Assembly: GCA_016806645.1 (NCBI GenBank)
Contig: JACSYO010000535.1
Span: 1,971,501-2,035,500 of the forward strand
Length of the DNA stretch: 64,000 bases
Direction of reading: 5' to 3'
DNA from: Ophiodon elongatus
Taxonomy: Eukaryota > Chordata > Actinopteri > Perciformes > Hexagrammidae
Each line of letters begins with the position of its first letter. Position 1 is the stretch's first letter. The position numbers were made by a program, and so were the translations under genes. The notes under the pieces are model-generated. The model saw only the letters and a list, made by a program, of their open reading frames with translations, searched no databases and was not told the origin of the DNA. Below, in pieces: positions 1 through 10,951 of the stretch.

Positions 1-630
1 TGTCCTCTGCACTGACGCGCCTGACGTAGACATAGGCACGTCTGGAAAAATATTAAATTGTAAAATAAAGAGAAACAGCAGTTTGATGTTTTTCATTGCA
101 TCATATTGCATCTTCAATTTCAAATAATGGAAAAAGAGCAAAATAAGGCTATTATTAAAGCTTAAATCAAAATATGTACATGACTGGTCTCTCAGATGAT
201 CATGTACATGTTAGCTTGATCATCAGACTGAATTTTCATTTCAGTTGACTTTATAATTTTCCTCATATCATGTCATTTCTTTTATTAATCGCTGAAAACA
301 ATTGCAGCTGTGGCGATTCAGGTCTAGAACCAGGCTCTATGTATGTTGTATTTGAAATCGCTGGACTGGGAAGTTCAGGTAAAGATACTTATTAATATAT
401 TTGGCCTATAGGCAGGTGTCCTTAAACACACGTGAGTTGTCTGTAGATTCATGACCTCGTGTCTGGAGTGTTTCTCTCTGCCTCTGTCTGCTGGGACTTA
501 ATAATTGAAGGCCTAAATTTATGACTGAGCTTCTGACAACATTGACAGGGCAGCTGAAGGCTGGTTTCACAGGAGGCAGAAAGAGACGAGCTCTTAAGCA
601 GATAGCCGTACATAAGACAGTATGAAGCAC
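1..630. other. Intergenic, no gene recognised
   Basis: AT-rich sequence with no convincing exon. Short open frames here have no recognisable domain. The last bases before 631 may belong to the LINE relic that follows, but the reading frame is not clear there. Confidence 0.5.
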
Positions 631-762
631 CGGACATGGGGTGACAGAGCCTTCTCCATAGCTGCCCCCTCCCTCTGGAACTCTCTCCCCAAACACATTC
701 GAGACTGCACTGACCTTTCTATATTCAAAACCCACCTTTTCAGAAGTGCTTTTAATTTATGA
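631..762 (+). mobile_element. LINE ORF2 C-terminal tail (non-LTR retrotransposon relic)
   Basis: Forty-three codons ending in TGA read as the typical end of a CR1/L2-type LINE reverse-transcriptase protein: an AFSIAAPSLWNSLP block followed by IFKTHLFRSAF. Fish LINEs of this class end their ORF2 with this 'apparently trivial' tail. The rest of the element is missing or unrecognisable, so this is a 5'-truncated dead copy. The clade (L2, CR1 or Rex-like) cannot be fixed from 43 residues. Confidence 0.7.
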
Positions 763-2050
763 CTATTGTATGTTCCATGTTTTTAATGTATAGCTCTTTT
801 ATGATGATGATGATTTTTGTAAAGTGATTAATGATTTTTGTTAATGATTTTTGTAAGAGAATTTCAGTATCAGTAATAAGGAGAATTTTATTAGGTTTTA
901 ACCTGCCAATACAGTCAATACTCCAAAAACACCTGACACCCAGGTCTCAATTAACTCGGTCGCAGTCATTTTCTAGCATTGAATTGGTTTGCATAGCTCT
1001 TCGTGGTATTGTGTGCATAACACCAGACACCTCCCGAGGGACAGTTGACATGATTCAAGTATCTATTAAAATAAATTCTACCACCTGAGCCGAGCTGAGA
1101 CCCGGCCTTGCTCAGCTCCTGAGCCTGCAGCGGTTCATTTTTGCTCCGGGTTAGATATAGGGACTGACATTCCCAGCAGATAGTTGGCTTAATTTAGTTT
1201 GATTGCATGCGAAACAACCAGATAGACCAACAACGAGAGGAAGGTAACAGAACAAGATGAAATAAAGTGTGATGAGACCAGATACACAACAAACTAAAAA
1301 AAGAGGCCTCCTAGTGGTAGCTCAAGTAAAATTAATGTAACCGACTGTACCATAAACATTGAATGAATGACTGACTTATAATAATAATATAATTAAATAA
1401 TTAAAACAAAATCCAATTCCTTTAAACAGTTTTGGGATAAATATTAAGTGTAAGCGCTGCTTCCCTCTGACCGTCCTGGGACCAAACATAAAGATTCATC
1501 TCCGGCTGCTCAGACTGTGATTTGTCTCTTTCACTCCGTCCCACGCAGAGGAAAGGAGAAGCCGCATGTCCCACTGTGTCCATTGAATGCTTTGGTAATA
1601 TATGTAATGTGTAAAGTTCTGCATTGTGTATTCCACAAGTACTGCTACTGCAGGCCATGTGGGGCTTGGATTCCCCTCTTCCTATTAGGAGACAGGTATA
1701 AGCAGGTATTGGCGTGCGTCTAATCAAGTGTCTGCCAACAGCTTCTTGCTTCTTACTGATCGTCTGGGCTTTTCTCTTCGTGCGGTGACAGTCAGTCGAG
1801 CTTATTACGGAGCTGTGCGATTCAGCATTTCTATCCTTCACTGCAGCATTTGGTGTTCCTATAGTTGAATATAAGAATGTGTTGGAAAGACACTGAGCTA
1901 AATCGTGAGCTCAACATATCGTTGTGGCACAGAGCTCTCTTCAGAAATATGCAAGTGTTCTATGATTTATGTGCTGAAACTCAATTTGCATATTCAGCTG
2001 TATGTTAGGAAAGAAACTGACAGCAGACCCACAATTAAAGATGTACTTCT
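763..2050. other. Intergenic, nothing recognised
   Basis: About 1.3 kb with no exon, RNA gene or clear repeat that I can support. Open frames on both strands lack family resemblance and probably occur by chance. Confidence 0.5.
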
Positions 2051-2057
2051 TTAAATA

Positions 2058-2659
2058 TTTACAGGGAAATATGTTCTGGGGAGCCAAGAGAAATGCAATG
2101 AATTCATGAAAGAGACATGTGCTTACTTACATATATAGATATGTCAGTCTTGGATTAAAATGTGTTGATTAGTGCCGAAATTCAAGACCCCCTCGACCCC
2201 GAGAGTGACATCATGACAGATATCTATCAGAATGACGAATTCAGATTGACAAAATGTATGATAGACAAGACCTGGAGCAACACGTTCCTCATTGGGAAGG
2301 AGAGTGAACTGGAAACGCTGGATGGCGAGACATTCAAGGTCATTTCATATTCAATTTTTTATTATACTAAAGATGTTTAAATGCTGTTTTTGTTCAGCTG
2401 CCATCTTCATTTTTAGACCAGGGTCACTTTGGATGGAGGTAAACTCAAGATTCAGTTTACCCAAATATGTTTACGCTGCTGAGGTTGATGAGCTTGTTGA
2501 GGTGAGAACGTACAGCGTTACGCTGGTGAAATGGTGGAAATGTCTGTGTGTCAGAGATGTGACAGCTTTTTCATATGTCTTTATGTTTTCTTCACACTTT
2601 TTTAGGTCAACACCATCGGTAATGTTACTAACAAGATTGTTATTAAGAAGACAAAATAA
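2058..2659 (+). pseudogene. Fatty-acid-binding protein pseudogene (FABP, fabp6-like), four exons
   Basis: All four FABP exons are recognisable. Exon 1 (2058-2118) reads FTGKYVLGSQEKCNEFMKET, matching the FABP start block. Exon 2 (about 2173-2338) ends IGKESELETLDGETFK at the family's phase-0 intron. Exon 3 (2417-2501) reads TRVTLDGGKLKIQF, then needs a one-base shift to continue PKYVYAAEVDELVE. Exon 4 (2606-2659) reads VNTIGNVTNKIVIKKTK-stop, with AATAAA at 2682. Defects: no ATG (an in-frame TAA lies just upstream), exon 1/2 splice phases that do not match, and an 85-nt exon 3 where fabp6 here has 90. Introns are kept, so it arose by gene duplication, not retrocopying. It converges tail-to-tail on fabp6. 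A sequencing error in exon 3 is possible but would not explain the missing start. Confidence 0.75.
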
Positions 2660-3907
2660 ACGGCTGAATTAAATGTCCGATAATAAATCATTCCATTTAA
2701 GTATTCACCTCTTTTGTGTCTAATTGTCTTTTGATGGACCAAATGACTAAGTGTGTAAAAAGGTGGCTGTTGCGTCTGTATATTAATTTGCTGGAGATTT
2801 AATCAACAATCTCCGGTACAGAAAGTAGAAACCTTTGATAAGACGCCATGTGCTCTTTCCTACAGGGCTACAAATAAAGGAAATGATGATGAATAATGGC
2901 GTATCATTATATTGGCAATAGAATAATCTTTACGTTTTTACTTATTTTTTTACCTTAGTTTGACTTCAAATTGTTTTTCATTTAACTTATTTTTCTCTTT
3001 TAAGCTCTTGTTGCCACATCTCAACTTTACAGTTACAGTTTCTGCACACTTTCTGTGGGTAAAAAGCCACAAACCCTGAAAGGACTTCTCTTCTAACTAA
3101 CATATTTAAAATTTAGGTAAATACAATAATAGATAAATCACAAAATAGACAAATCACAACATCCCACACACAAAAAAGTGATAACTGAATAAGCACCCTT
3201 TACATACTGACCAGATATATCTGCTTGTTTATTCAAAGTTGTGAAACTGTGGCAATTCCAACTAAAAGAAGGAACATAAAAGAAAAAACATGTGAGATAT
3301 CAGTAGAAAACTGTATTCCTGCTGATTTGACAAAAAGGCCTTGACGATGACGCATATAACATCAGCTTCCACTTTTTTGTTCAGCACACATTGACCCGGG
3401 TGTGTCTGTGTCAAGTTTAAGGTCTCGATATCAGTTATTTTCCTACACATGAATTCAAACTTTAACCATTAAATAAATCTAATGACCAGGATAATACACA
3501 TATAAACATGCCTTTTTGTCTTTGTGGTGAAGGTGTGTACAAGTTACACAGAAAAAAAATGTTAGACCCAGAATGTCAGAGACCATTAAGGCAACATTAA
3601 TGGTGTCCCATTATTGCTTGGCGAAACATGCCATATATCGGGATTTATATTGGATCAAACATGGACACTGGTACAGGTAAAGTATTTCATCCTTGTAGTA
3701 ATACAGTAAATAGTTTCACTAATTCGATTAGGTTAGATCTGAAGGTAAAAAAACAGAATACAATGCTGTGAAGCCAAGAGATCCGCTTGCTCCTCACTAC
3801 AGATGGTTACTTTATTCTTCTTGCTTCAGTAATTGTTGCGAGCACTTTCATGACTTGCTTTTCTTTCCGCGTGCAGCCTCTTGTCCAATAAAGCATGTCT
3901 GGCAGCA
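2660..3907. other. Spacer between FABP pseudogene and fabp6
   Basis: The 3' flanks of two convergent FABP loci. A TTTATT at 3811-3816 reads AATAAA on the minus strand about 92 bp past the fabp6 stop and is its likely polyadenylation signal. No other gene or repeat was identified. Confidence 0.5.
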
Positions 3908-4679
3908 TTAGATCCTTTTGCTAATTCTTTTGAAAGCCACACCCTTCTCTCCTGGAGTTATGCAAGTCTAGAGGACACATACAAAAAAGATAAAGATGAT
4001 CTGGGATGAAAATATAACCAAATGCAATTTCCATACAGGTTGTTGAAAAATATTTTAAGATCATTTTTGTGGTGGTTTTCATTACTTTAGCACAAGTGAA
4101 GTGGTTACTTCTCTTACCACTACTAGCTTATCCCCAATGAGCTCTGCTGTGAGGTGGTACTCAGGAAACTGAATTGAAATCTTGCCTCCTTCCATAGTGA
4201 CAGGAGCCTACAGGTCACAAAAGGTCACACAGGTGAATGTCCAGTGAGTCTGATTACATGACAGCTTTATGACAAGTTGTGAACATGTGGAAGATTTGCA
4301 GTTCCTCATTTAACTGCAACTTTCTCCAGTGCCTGTTATTAACTCACCGTGAATTTGTCGCCCTTCATTGTTGCCAGCTCACACTGCTGACCAGCGGTGA
4401 ACTTATTGGACCAATTCCAGTTGGGAATGGTTTGTGTCCAGGTGAAGTTGTTCCCATCCTGAACCACCTCTGTTACCACTTTGTGGTCTGTCTTGGCACT
4501 GAGAAGCCCTGTGACAGAGCAGGGGAAATTCCAAATACATACCTTTTAAATGAATGACGACTCACATGCATCTATTGGTCACTTATGTATCAATACAAAA
4601 AATCCTTCATACCAATTGCTTCCAGAAATTCCACGTAGTTGTCTTGACTCTCCAGCTCATATTTTCCAGCGAAAGCCAT
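3908..4679 (-). CDS. fabp6: Fatty acid-binding protein 6 (gastrotropin / ileal bile acid-binding protein)
   Basis: Intracellular carrier of bile acids in intestinal epithelium and a member of the ten-stranded beta-barrel FABP family. Minus-strand exons: 4679-4613 (starts MAFAGKYELESQDNYVEFLE), 4508-4348 (includes VVTEVVQDGNNFTWTQ), 4207-4118 (includes GGKISIQFPEYHLTAE) and 3967-3908 (ends GVAFKRISKRI-stop). Each intron is GT-AG, with donors GTATGA, GTGAGT and GTAAGA. Phases 1, 0 and 0 match the invariant FABP gene structure. The join is 378 nt, giving 125 residues, close to the usual 127-128. The TEVVQ-G-NFTWTQ block and the MAF-GKYE start favour fabp6 over fabp1, fabp2 or fabp10. The start is the only ATG fitting the family. 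A degraded paralogue lies about 1.2 kb beyond its 3' end. No TATA box was obvious upstream. Confidence 0.93.
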
Positions 4680-5210
4680 GTTGGAGAAAGAGAGGAGACG
4701 AATGAGGAAGGAGTGAAAAAGGAGTGGCCCGCTAAACGTACTTCTTCTTGAACCACTGCCATAACTGCCTCTTCCTCTTCTATCATTCCTCACCAATATG
4801 CTACTGCTCCTAGTTTTTCCAACGCATGGCAAGTTTGAACATGTATGGTGCAGTAAAAAGCTCAGAACAAGCTCAGAACAAAAAATGCACTGTCTTTGTA
4901 CAGTTTACCAAGAGGTCATGCATGCACTTTCAGCTTGATGTATCTTCTTTTCCTTATTTACTTGAAGTTCAGCAATGATTCATAATTATAAACTGAAAAT
5001 AACATATTAATAATAACATCCTTGAATTAAAGTTGGCACTTGTAGTTAAAGTATTTAAGGTAAAGAAGTGCTTGGGAAAAGACCAAAACAACTCAAGTAA
5101 CCCTGCTTACAATGAACATGAGTTACAGTGGTACGTGCTTAATCAATTGGCATTTGAGCAATTTGTCAGAGTTCTCCTATATCTGTGGATCTATATCTAT
5201 GTCTTGCACA
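4680..5210. other. fabp6 upstream region
   Basis: 5' flank of the minus-strand fabp6. It should contain its promoter, but I see no clear TATA box or specific factor site. No other gene. Confidence 0.4.
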
Positions 5211-5330
5211 GGGCTGCAACTAATGATTATGTTAATTATTGGCGTTTCTGCTGATTCTTTTCTTGATTAATGGTTTGGTTTATAAAATGTCAGATACAAT
5301 AGTGAAAAACTACCATTTCATAGAACGGCT
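5211..5330 (+). repeat. Teleost 'gggctgcaactaa' interspersed repeat fragment
   Basis: Reads gggctgcaactaatgatta, then alternating ATTA/GATTAATGGTTTGGT and ATAAAATGTCAGA. This is the layout of a very common short fish repeat. A reverse-orientation fragment of the same family lies at 17400-17500. Family name not assigned. Confidence 0.6.
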
Positions 5331-5649
5331 GAATTCCCAACAGTCTGATCTTACAGTACGCCGGAAATGTGCAAGTGGAAGGGACAAGGAGGAAGACCAT
5401 GTGTGTGAAAGGTGTAAGATGAAACGATAAAGTGATCCCAGCTGGATCAACATTTGACCTTTTTCATCTGGAAGAGTTTGAATAAAAAAATATTCCCTTG
5501 GTGAATGAACAAAGCTATGACGTTATCAGTCTTCAGGTCTGAGATTACATTTGTGGAGAGACAGACAGAGAGAAATGGACACAGAGACAGAGCTCAATAT
5601 AAGAAGAATAGTTCCACATTTATTGTCTCTGTGGTAAAATGACCGAGGG

Positions 5650-5890
5650 CAGCTAGTTAGCTTAGCTTAGCATAAAGACTGGAAACAGCCAGCTGGCAGC
5701 ACATTTTCCTCTATACACGTTTGTGTATCCATTGTTTTTGTATGGATTCAACAAACAAGATAGCCTCAAGTGTGTTAATGATGCTTTAGAGATGCTGGTG
5801 GACCGTCTTTGTTACTTTTGGATGGCTAGCGTTAGCTCTTTCCCGTCTTTATGCTAAGCTATAAATGTTCCAGCTGCTAGCGGTAGCTTC
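5650..5890 (+). repeat. Foldback MITE-like repeat, 'AGCTTAGCATAAAGACTGG' family, copy 1
   Basis: The left arm near 5657-5684 (TTAGCTTAGCATAAAGACTGG) is mirrored by the right arm near 5842-5860 (CCCGTCTTTATGCTAAGCT), making a terminal-inverted repeat of about 240 bp. The same family recurs at 9585-9875 and, as a right-end fragment, at 40773-40880. It is a widespread non-autonomous fish repeat. Confidence 0.65.
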
Positions 5891-5935
5891 ATAGTTAGCC
5901 TACAGACTTGTCAGTCATCAATACATTATTATTAT

Positions 5936-7182
5936 AGACTTGCAGGTAGCTTACTATTTTTTCTATTGATAATATGTGTACATAAATCACACTAAGTAGG
6001 CTAATGTAATTTTTTTTATCAATTCATGCAGCAACAAAATAAATCTCTAAAAATAAAACAAAATAAGCCTTCTCATTTAAAGTTTATGTAACAGACTGTC
6101 TCATGTTTATCGTTCAGTATTGGAGATGTTATGTCCTTCAGGGTTGCCGTAGAGAAAAGGTAACTCCCGCCTCTGGTCGAAAGGGGGAGAACAAAATAAA
6201 GAGAAGCAGTGGGCTGAACGAGATGTCTGGTCTCCCGACTCCGCTTATTACGGTCGTATAAGTGCCCTCATACACGAACCCAGGACGCTCGGTCACATTA
6301 ACATTAGATCTGTGCATACAGTCAGTCAGATTTGAAGTAGCCTCAGGCAGTTTGCTGGATGGATATGACTGGAATAGTGGTTGTATTTCCAACAGCACAT
6401 GAAGGCACCACGTGTCTCACCTGGTGAACTTTGAGCTGTGTGAGTTTCCTGGTCCAGTGGGAAACTGATCCTCGACAGGCGCGACTCTCGTCCGGGACGT
6501 TTAAATTGGTAAGAAAAGTCTTTTGTTTACACACTTTGATGCAGAATGAGAGCTGTATTTTGTAAAGCTAAGGCTGAGTATAAATAATAAGTGATAATGG
6601 TCCTTTATAAACTTTAGGGGAGCAACTCAAACATCTGATGGCCACGGTACATCCGCTCATAATCAGGGACTTCCCTTCCAGGTGCTCACTCCTCAACGTG
6701 GATGCATAAAGAAAACATGTCAACACACTTGCATCGTATTCATAATCTAGTTTACCACAGGTGTTGAGTATGTATTGAGAGCGAAATACAACCCTCTAAA
6801 GTTTTATTTAAAATATTGTAGCGACCCTTGGTCAGGAAAGCTACGAGACAACCTATAACAACCTACAACCATGACTAGCTCCGAATCCACACAAACAGCC
6901 TGAACATGAAGAAAATCTGAAATGGTTGCATGAGAGTTTATGGAGCAGAGCTGAATAGTTGTTGGACCCCTGGTTGGGGCTGGCTGATGCTGCGCTATGA
7001 TTGGCCAGTCTGCGTTGTGGAGCGGGACATAGCAGAGGGTGATACATAAAACGAAACCTTTGACACTTTAAAGAAAATGCTATACCAGATTTACTGCGTC
7101 CATTATAACTAACTGTCTCAAATTTACATCCAAAGTAATTTTAGTAATTGGAATTTAATGCTGTGTCTTCTTATTTTGGCAG
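5936..7182. other. 5' flank and possible non-coding first exon of the CARD-FIIND gene
   Basis: The first coding exon at 7183 begins directly after a splice acceptor (TTATTTTGGCAG), so a non-coding exon should lie upstream. A candidate ends at 6508, just before GTAAGAAA, after a fairly GC-rich stretch from about 6400. A GGGAAACTGA string near 6458 loosely resembles half an interferon-stimulated response element. All of this is inference. Confidence 0.3.
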
Positions 7183-7184
7183 TC

Positions 7185-7779
7185 ATGGAAACAGGCGCAG
7201 CGGCCTTCCCTTCTGATCCCAGGGGTAGGGAGTCATTTCTGTGTTTTTACTTTTGAATTGATGAACTTTTGTATAAAAATGACTTGCATTGAATTGAAAC
7301 TCATACATACCACATTTAACAACCAAAATGAGAATCTTAATATATTTGACAAATCTCCATCAGATACACTTTCAATATGGAAAGTATCTTCTAATGAATT
7401 CAATAAATCACCAATGAGTAATTCTTCTTTAGGTCCTCCCGCAGAGGAGCATTATGTGGATGAACATAAAGATGAGCTGATCAACAGCGTGGGAAACGTT
7501 GAACACGTTTTGGATGAGCTCCTTAACAAGGGAGTTATTCAACAGGACAGTTATGATAAAATCAGTGCTCTCCCGACCTCAGAGGAGAAGATAAAGGAGG
7601 TCATTGATGGTCACCTGAAAGCTGTTGGGAGCAAAGACATCTTCTACAACATCATCACTAGGAATCTGAGAATACATTCTCAAGGTCCAGATTCAAGGTT
7701 CAACTTTTATTATTATTATATAATACAGGATTGCACAATGAAATGCAGCTGTAGCCCTCCCCATGCCATACACATAAAA

Positions 7780-7838
<59 letters not shown>

Positions 7839-10800
7839 TTCGATCATTCATATTAACTGAGTAAGAGCATACAGATCGAAGTGTTGACTAAAATAAGAGA
7901 AAAATAAATAGACAATGTGTTTGGAGCCTAACAGTGTGCAGACCTTTGTGCCCTGCAAATTGCTGTCTAACACCTTTTGTACAAAGATTTGTTCAAATGT
8001 GTTTCACTGCCACCCCTGCCTTCATCAGTGAGGTAGTCTATATACAAAACGTTGTACATGAATAAACAGTTTGTTTCCTTACGCCAACTGGAGAAACAGA
8101 CTGCAAGGATCAATATCAGTTGTCCTTTACATTTCAGTTTTTCTCTGAAGTCGGGAAGTGTTGACCAACACATGAGGAATGTTGTGTTTGGGAAAGTGAA
8201 TAGATCCTTAGCTGTCTAAAGACCCTTATTGACTTCTAGATTCGGTGGTCTGGGCCTATCATCTAATCCTATTTTAATTTTGAAACCTTCGGATTGATAT
8301 TGATATTGAAAATATAAATATTATAATATGATTCTAAGTTTTTAAATCAAGACTCTTTCATTGCGCCACATAAAAAATACTAACTGTACTACTGTCAAAG
8401 ATATACACAAATTCTGTTGTTCCTCGGTTGATGAAGGCCATAATGGTAAGAATGCCCCCCGAGGGAGACTGGATTCAACTTCAGCCGGAAGAGATCTTAA
8501 GTGTGGATTCAGAGGATGCTCCAATTTACAGGTAAAAAAACCACCTTGTAAATACTGTATTGTAAAAAAATGCATTGTTTCAATTATCATTGTAATGTTT
8601 TTACAGAAAATAAAAACCAGGTTGATTTTGTTTTCTGTTTATATTAATGATATTTCTGTTGGTCTTACAATATTTCAATGCAAAGTAGACCCGACCTTAC
8701 AATACTTGTTTTCCCTTTCGTACATTAGCCTACAGTCTGATGCAGGTAACTTTGAATGCAGTGTCTCTGGCTTGCGCTGGGTTTGTAAGGAAAAGGTCAG
8801 CTTCAAGTACCGGTTTGGCTCTTGGGAGGAACCCATGGAGAGACTGGGAACCATGCAGTACATCCCTGCAGGTCCCTTACTGGACATTACAGTCGTTGCT
8901 GGAATATTAGATGAAGCGCATCTACCACACTGGATTTGCACAAGTAAGCCAACATCCTATTGAAAATCAAAATGTAACAACTTTGTTTGATAGTATGTCA
9001 ATAAAAACCTGGATGCACTTGTCTTTTTTTGCAGAAGACAGCCATTCTGTTCTTGGCCAGTTTTCAGTCCTCCACATAGAGAGCTGTGGAGACGTTGTGG
9101 AACCAGTGTCTAGGGACACAGTCACACCATCACATGTCAAGCTGTCCCAGCCATTTTTTTCCCCAAAAGGAGTCCTGATGAGAGCCGGCTTGAAAGTGAA
9201 AATTAACTGTAAAGTGTTAATATACAAGACCAACAAAGCATTTCTCACACTACATGTGTATCTGATTCCTCGGGATCCTGCTCTACAACAGGTTATTGCT
9301 GTCATCATGTTGATTCAAATTCAAAACACAGACACCTTGCATTCTTTGTACTGAGGATGTCTCCCCTCTCCCCAGACAATAACATGCAAGGAATCATCCA
9401 GTGGATACAGAAGAATCCAAAAGCCATATCCAGAGAAGTCCCTGAAAATGCGCGATTGTTTCATCCTCTCAGCCGATATGGACACTGCAGAAATTTACCC
9501 TGAGGTACGATTAAAACTGTCTTTCAGCTATTGAGTGAACTGTGTTCCAGAAATAAATAAGATATGATAATACAACGCTACAGCCAGGAGATGGTTAGCT
9601 TAGCCTAGCTTAGCATAAAGACTGGACACACAATCTGATTTTAAGATCACGTATAGTCTGCTATATTACCACAACTTGTTTTTTGTTAGGATTAAACATA
9701 TGGGCAAACATAAGGGTTAACAGAGTCAGCTAGCTGTTTCTACTCTTTGTGCTAAGCTAAGCCAACTGTCCTCTGATTCACCGAACAGACATGAGTGTGG
9801 TATCGATCTTCTCACCTAACGCTTGGCAAGAAAGCACATAAGCATGTTTTCCAAAACGTCAGACTATTCCTTTAACATAGCATGTCCAATAATTGATAAA
9901 AAAAAATGAAAATACAGACCCTATATTTCTCCTTGGTTCGATATAAATTAGAATATTAACACATTTTTTCTTTACCTTATTTGACAAATTATGTGTGAAC
10001 TATCTCATTTAAAAAAAATTGCCTGACACAATCTCTAATCTGATGCTTTTCCATTTTTATATTTTGTTCACAGAAATTAAAGCTCATATATGAAGCCAGT
10101 GACCCAAACTTCTTTGAAGTGTTCATTGAAAATCCAGACAATCAATTCCAGCTCACACTGAGACATCAATCTGGACCAGTGTGGACCTGTGCAATTCGAA
10201 AAGGTCCTTGGTTGTAGAATAATATTCTGATAGTATATTTAATGCACCTATGTGCAATACATAAAGTCACTAAATCAACCAAGTATATACATTTTTTTCT
10301 GCATTGTATTTCAGATGACTATCAAAACACTGGTGATATTCAGGTGACGTATGGTAAGATGAGTATTTAGAAGAAGTACACTCTTTTGAAGTGTCATAAG
10401 ATCTGCAGTAGATCTTTCACATGGACATCTTGGTATGGTGTGGTTGCTATGACTGATATATTTTAAAATGCAGTTACATGGTTTAACACCAAGAACATGA
10501 ATACAGTAATAGCTTATGGTGTGCATAACTGAATCTTGAGATTGTAAATAAACAGTAACATTAAGGATTAATTTCCACCTGGGAAACACAAGTACTAGTG
10601 TAACTAAATCTTTTTAGTATCTGCATCCCAAAATTTGAGTTGTTTCCTTTTTCCCACGTCACTCTTTTAGAAGAGGAGCTTGCCAAAGTGAGGTCTAAAC
10701 TTGTGGGGAAAGTGTCCAGAGAACTGATTAATCAGCTGCTGGATGACCTTTTAAAGGATCGTGTCTTGAATGAGGGGGAGAAAGACTCGATACTTCAGGA

Positions 10801-10951
10801 GAACAACACCAGTGCAGACAGGGCACGCTGCCTCGTTGACATGGTGACGAAGAAAGGACCCGAAGCCTGCAGGAAGATATTTACTCACCTTCGAAGCAGA
10901 GACCCGACGCTCTCCGCTCAGCTGCGGCTGCCCTCCGGCCTTCCTGTTTAG
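7185..10951 (+). CDS. CARD-FIIND(ZU5-UPA)-CARD protein, NLRP1/CARD8-like
   Basis: Predicted cytosolic inflammasome-type protein. Exons: 7185-7224, 7433-7697, 8451-8531, 8729-8943, 9035-9291, 9376-9504, 10074-10203, 10315-10353 and 10671-10951. They total 1437 nt (478 residues) with matching phases throughout. A first CARD (about 18-97) contains VDEHKDELINSVGNVEHVLDEL. The ZU5 half of FIIND follows (about 129-242: NFECSVSGLRWVC, PAGPLLDITV, LPHWIC). The UPA half (243-372) includes LTLHVYLIPRDPALQQ and KLKLIYEASDPNFFEVFIENP. A second CARD (387-478) contains MVTKKG and an RDP near its end, as in NLRP1. FF-SPKGVL puts the expected self-cleavage bond at F242-S243, with H214 a candidate catalytic histidine. 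There is no NACHT, PYD or LRR in this model. The 8451 acceptor has a weak pyrimidine tract and was chosen for phase, so the exon 2/3 junction is the least certain. Further upstream coding exons cannot be excluded. A polyA signal lies at 11674. Confidence 0.82.
7787..7835. repeat. (TA)n microsatellite
   Basis: An A-run followed by about 24 TA units in intron 2 of the CARD-FIIND gene. An open frame runs through it, but its YIYIYI translation is not coding. Confidence 0.9.
9585..9875 (+). repeat. Foldback MITE-like repeat, copy 2
   Basis: Same family as 5650-5890. The left arm AGCTTAGCATAAAGACTGG lies near 9607-9626, with the right arm CTCTTTGTGCTAAGCTAAGCC near 9743-9763. A tail GACATGAGTGTGGTATCGAT follows near 9789. 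It sits in intron 6 of the CARD-FIIND gene. Confidence 0.65.

Noticed and set aside
7258..7860. One continuous 200-codon protein with a YIYIYI tail
   Set aside because: Only 7433-7697 shows CARD homology. The 5' part lies before a clear acceptor and the tail is translation of a TA microsatellite.
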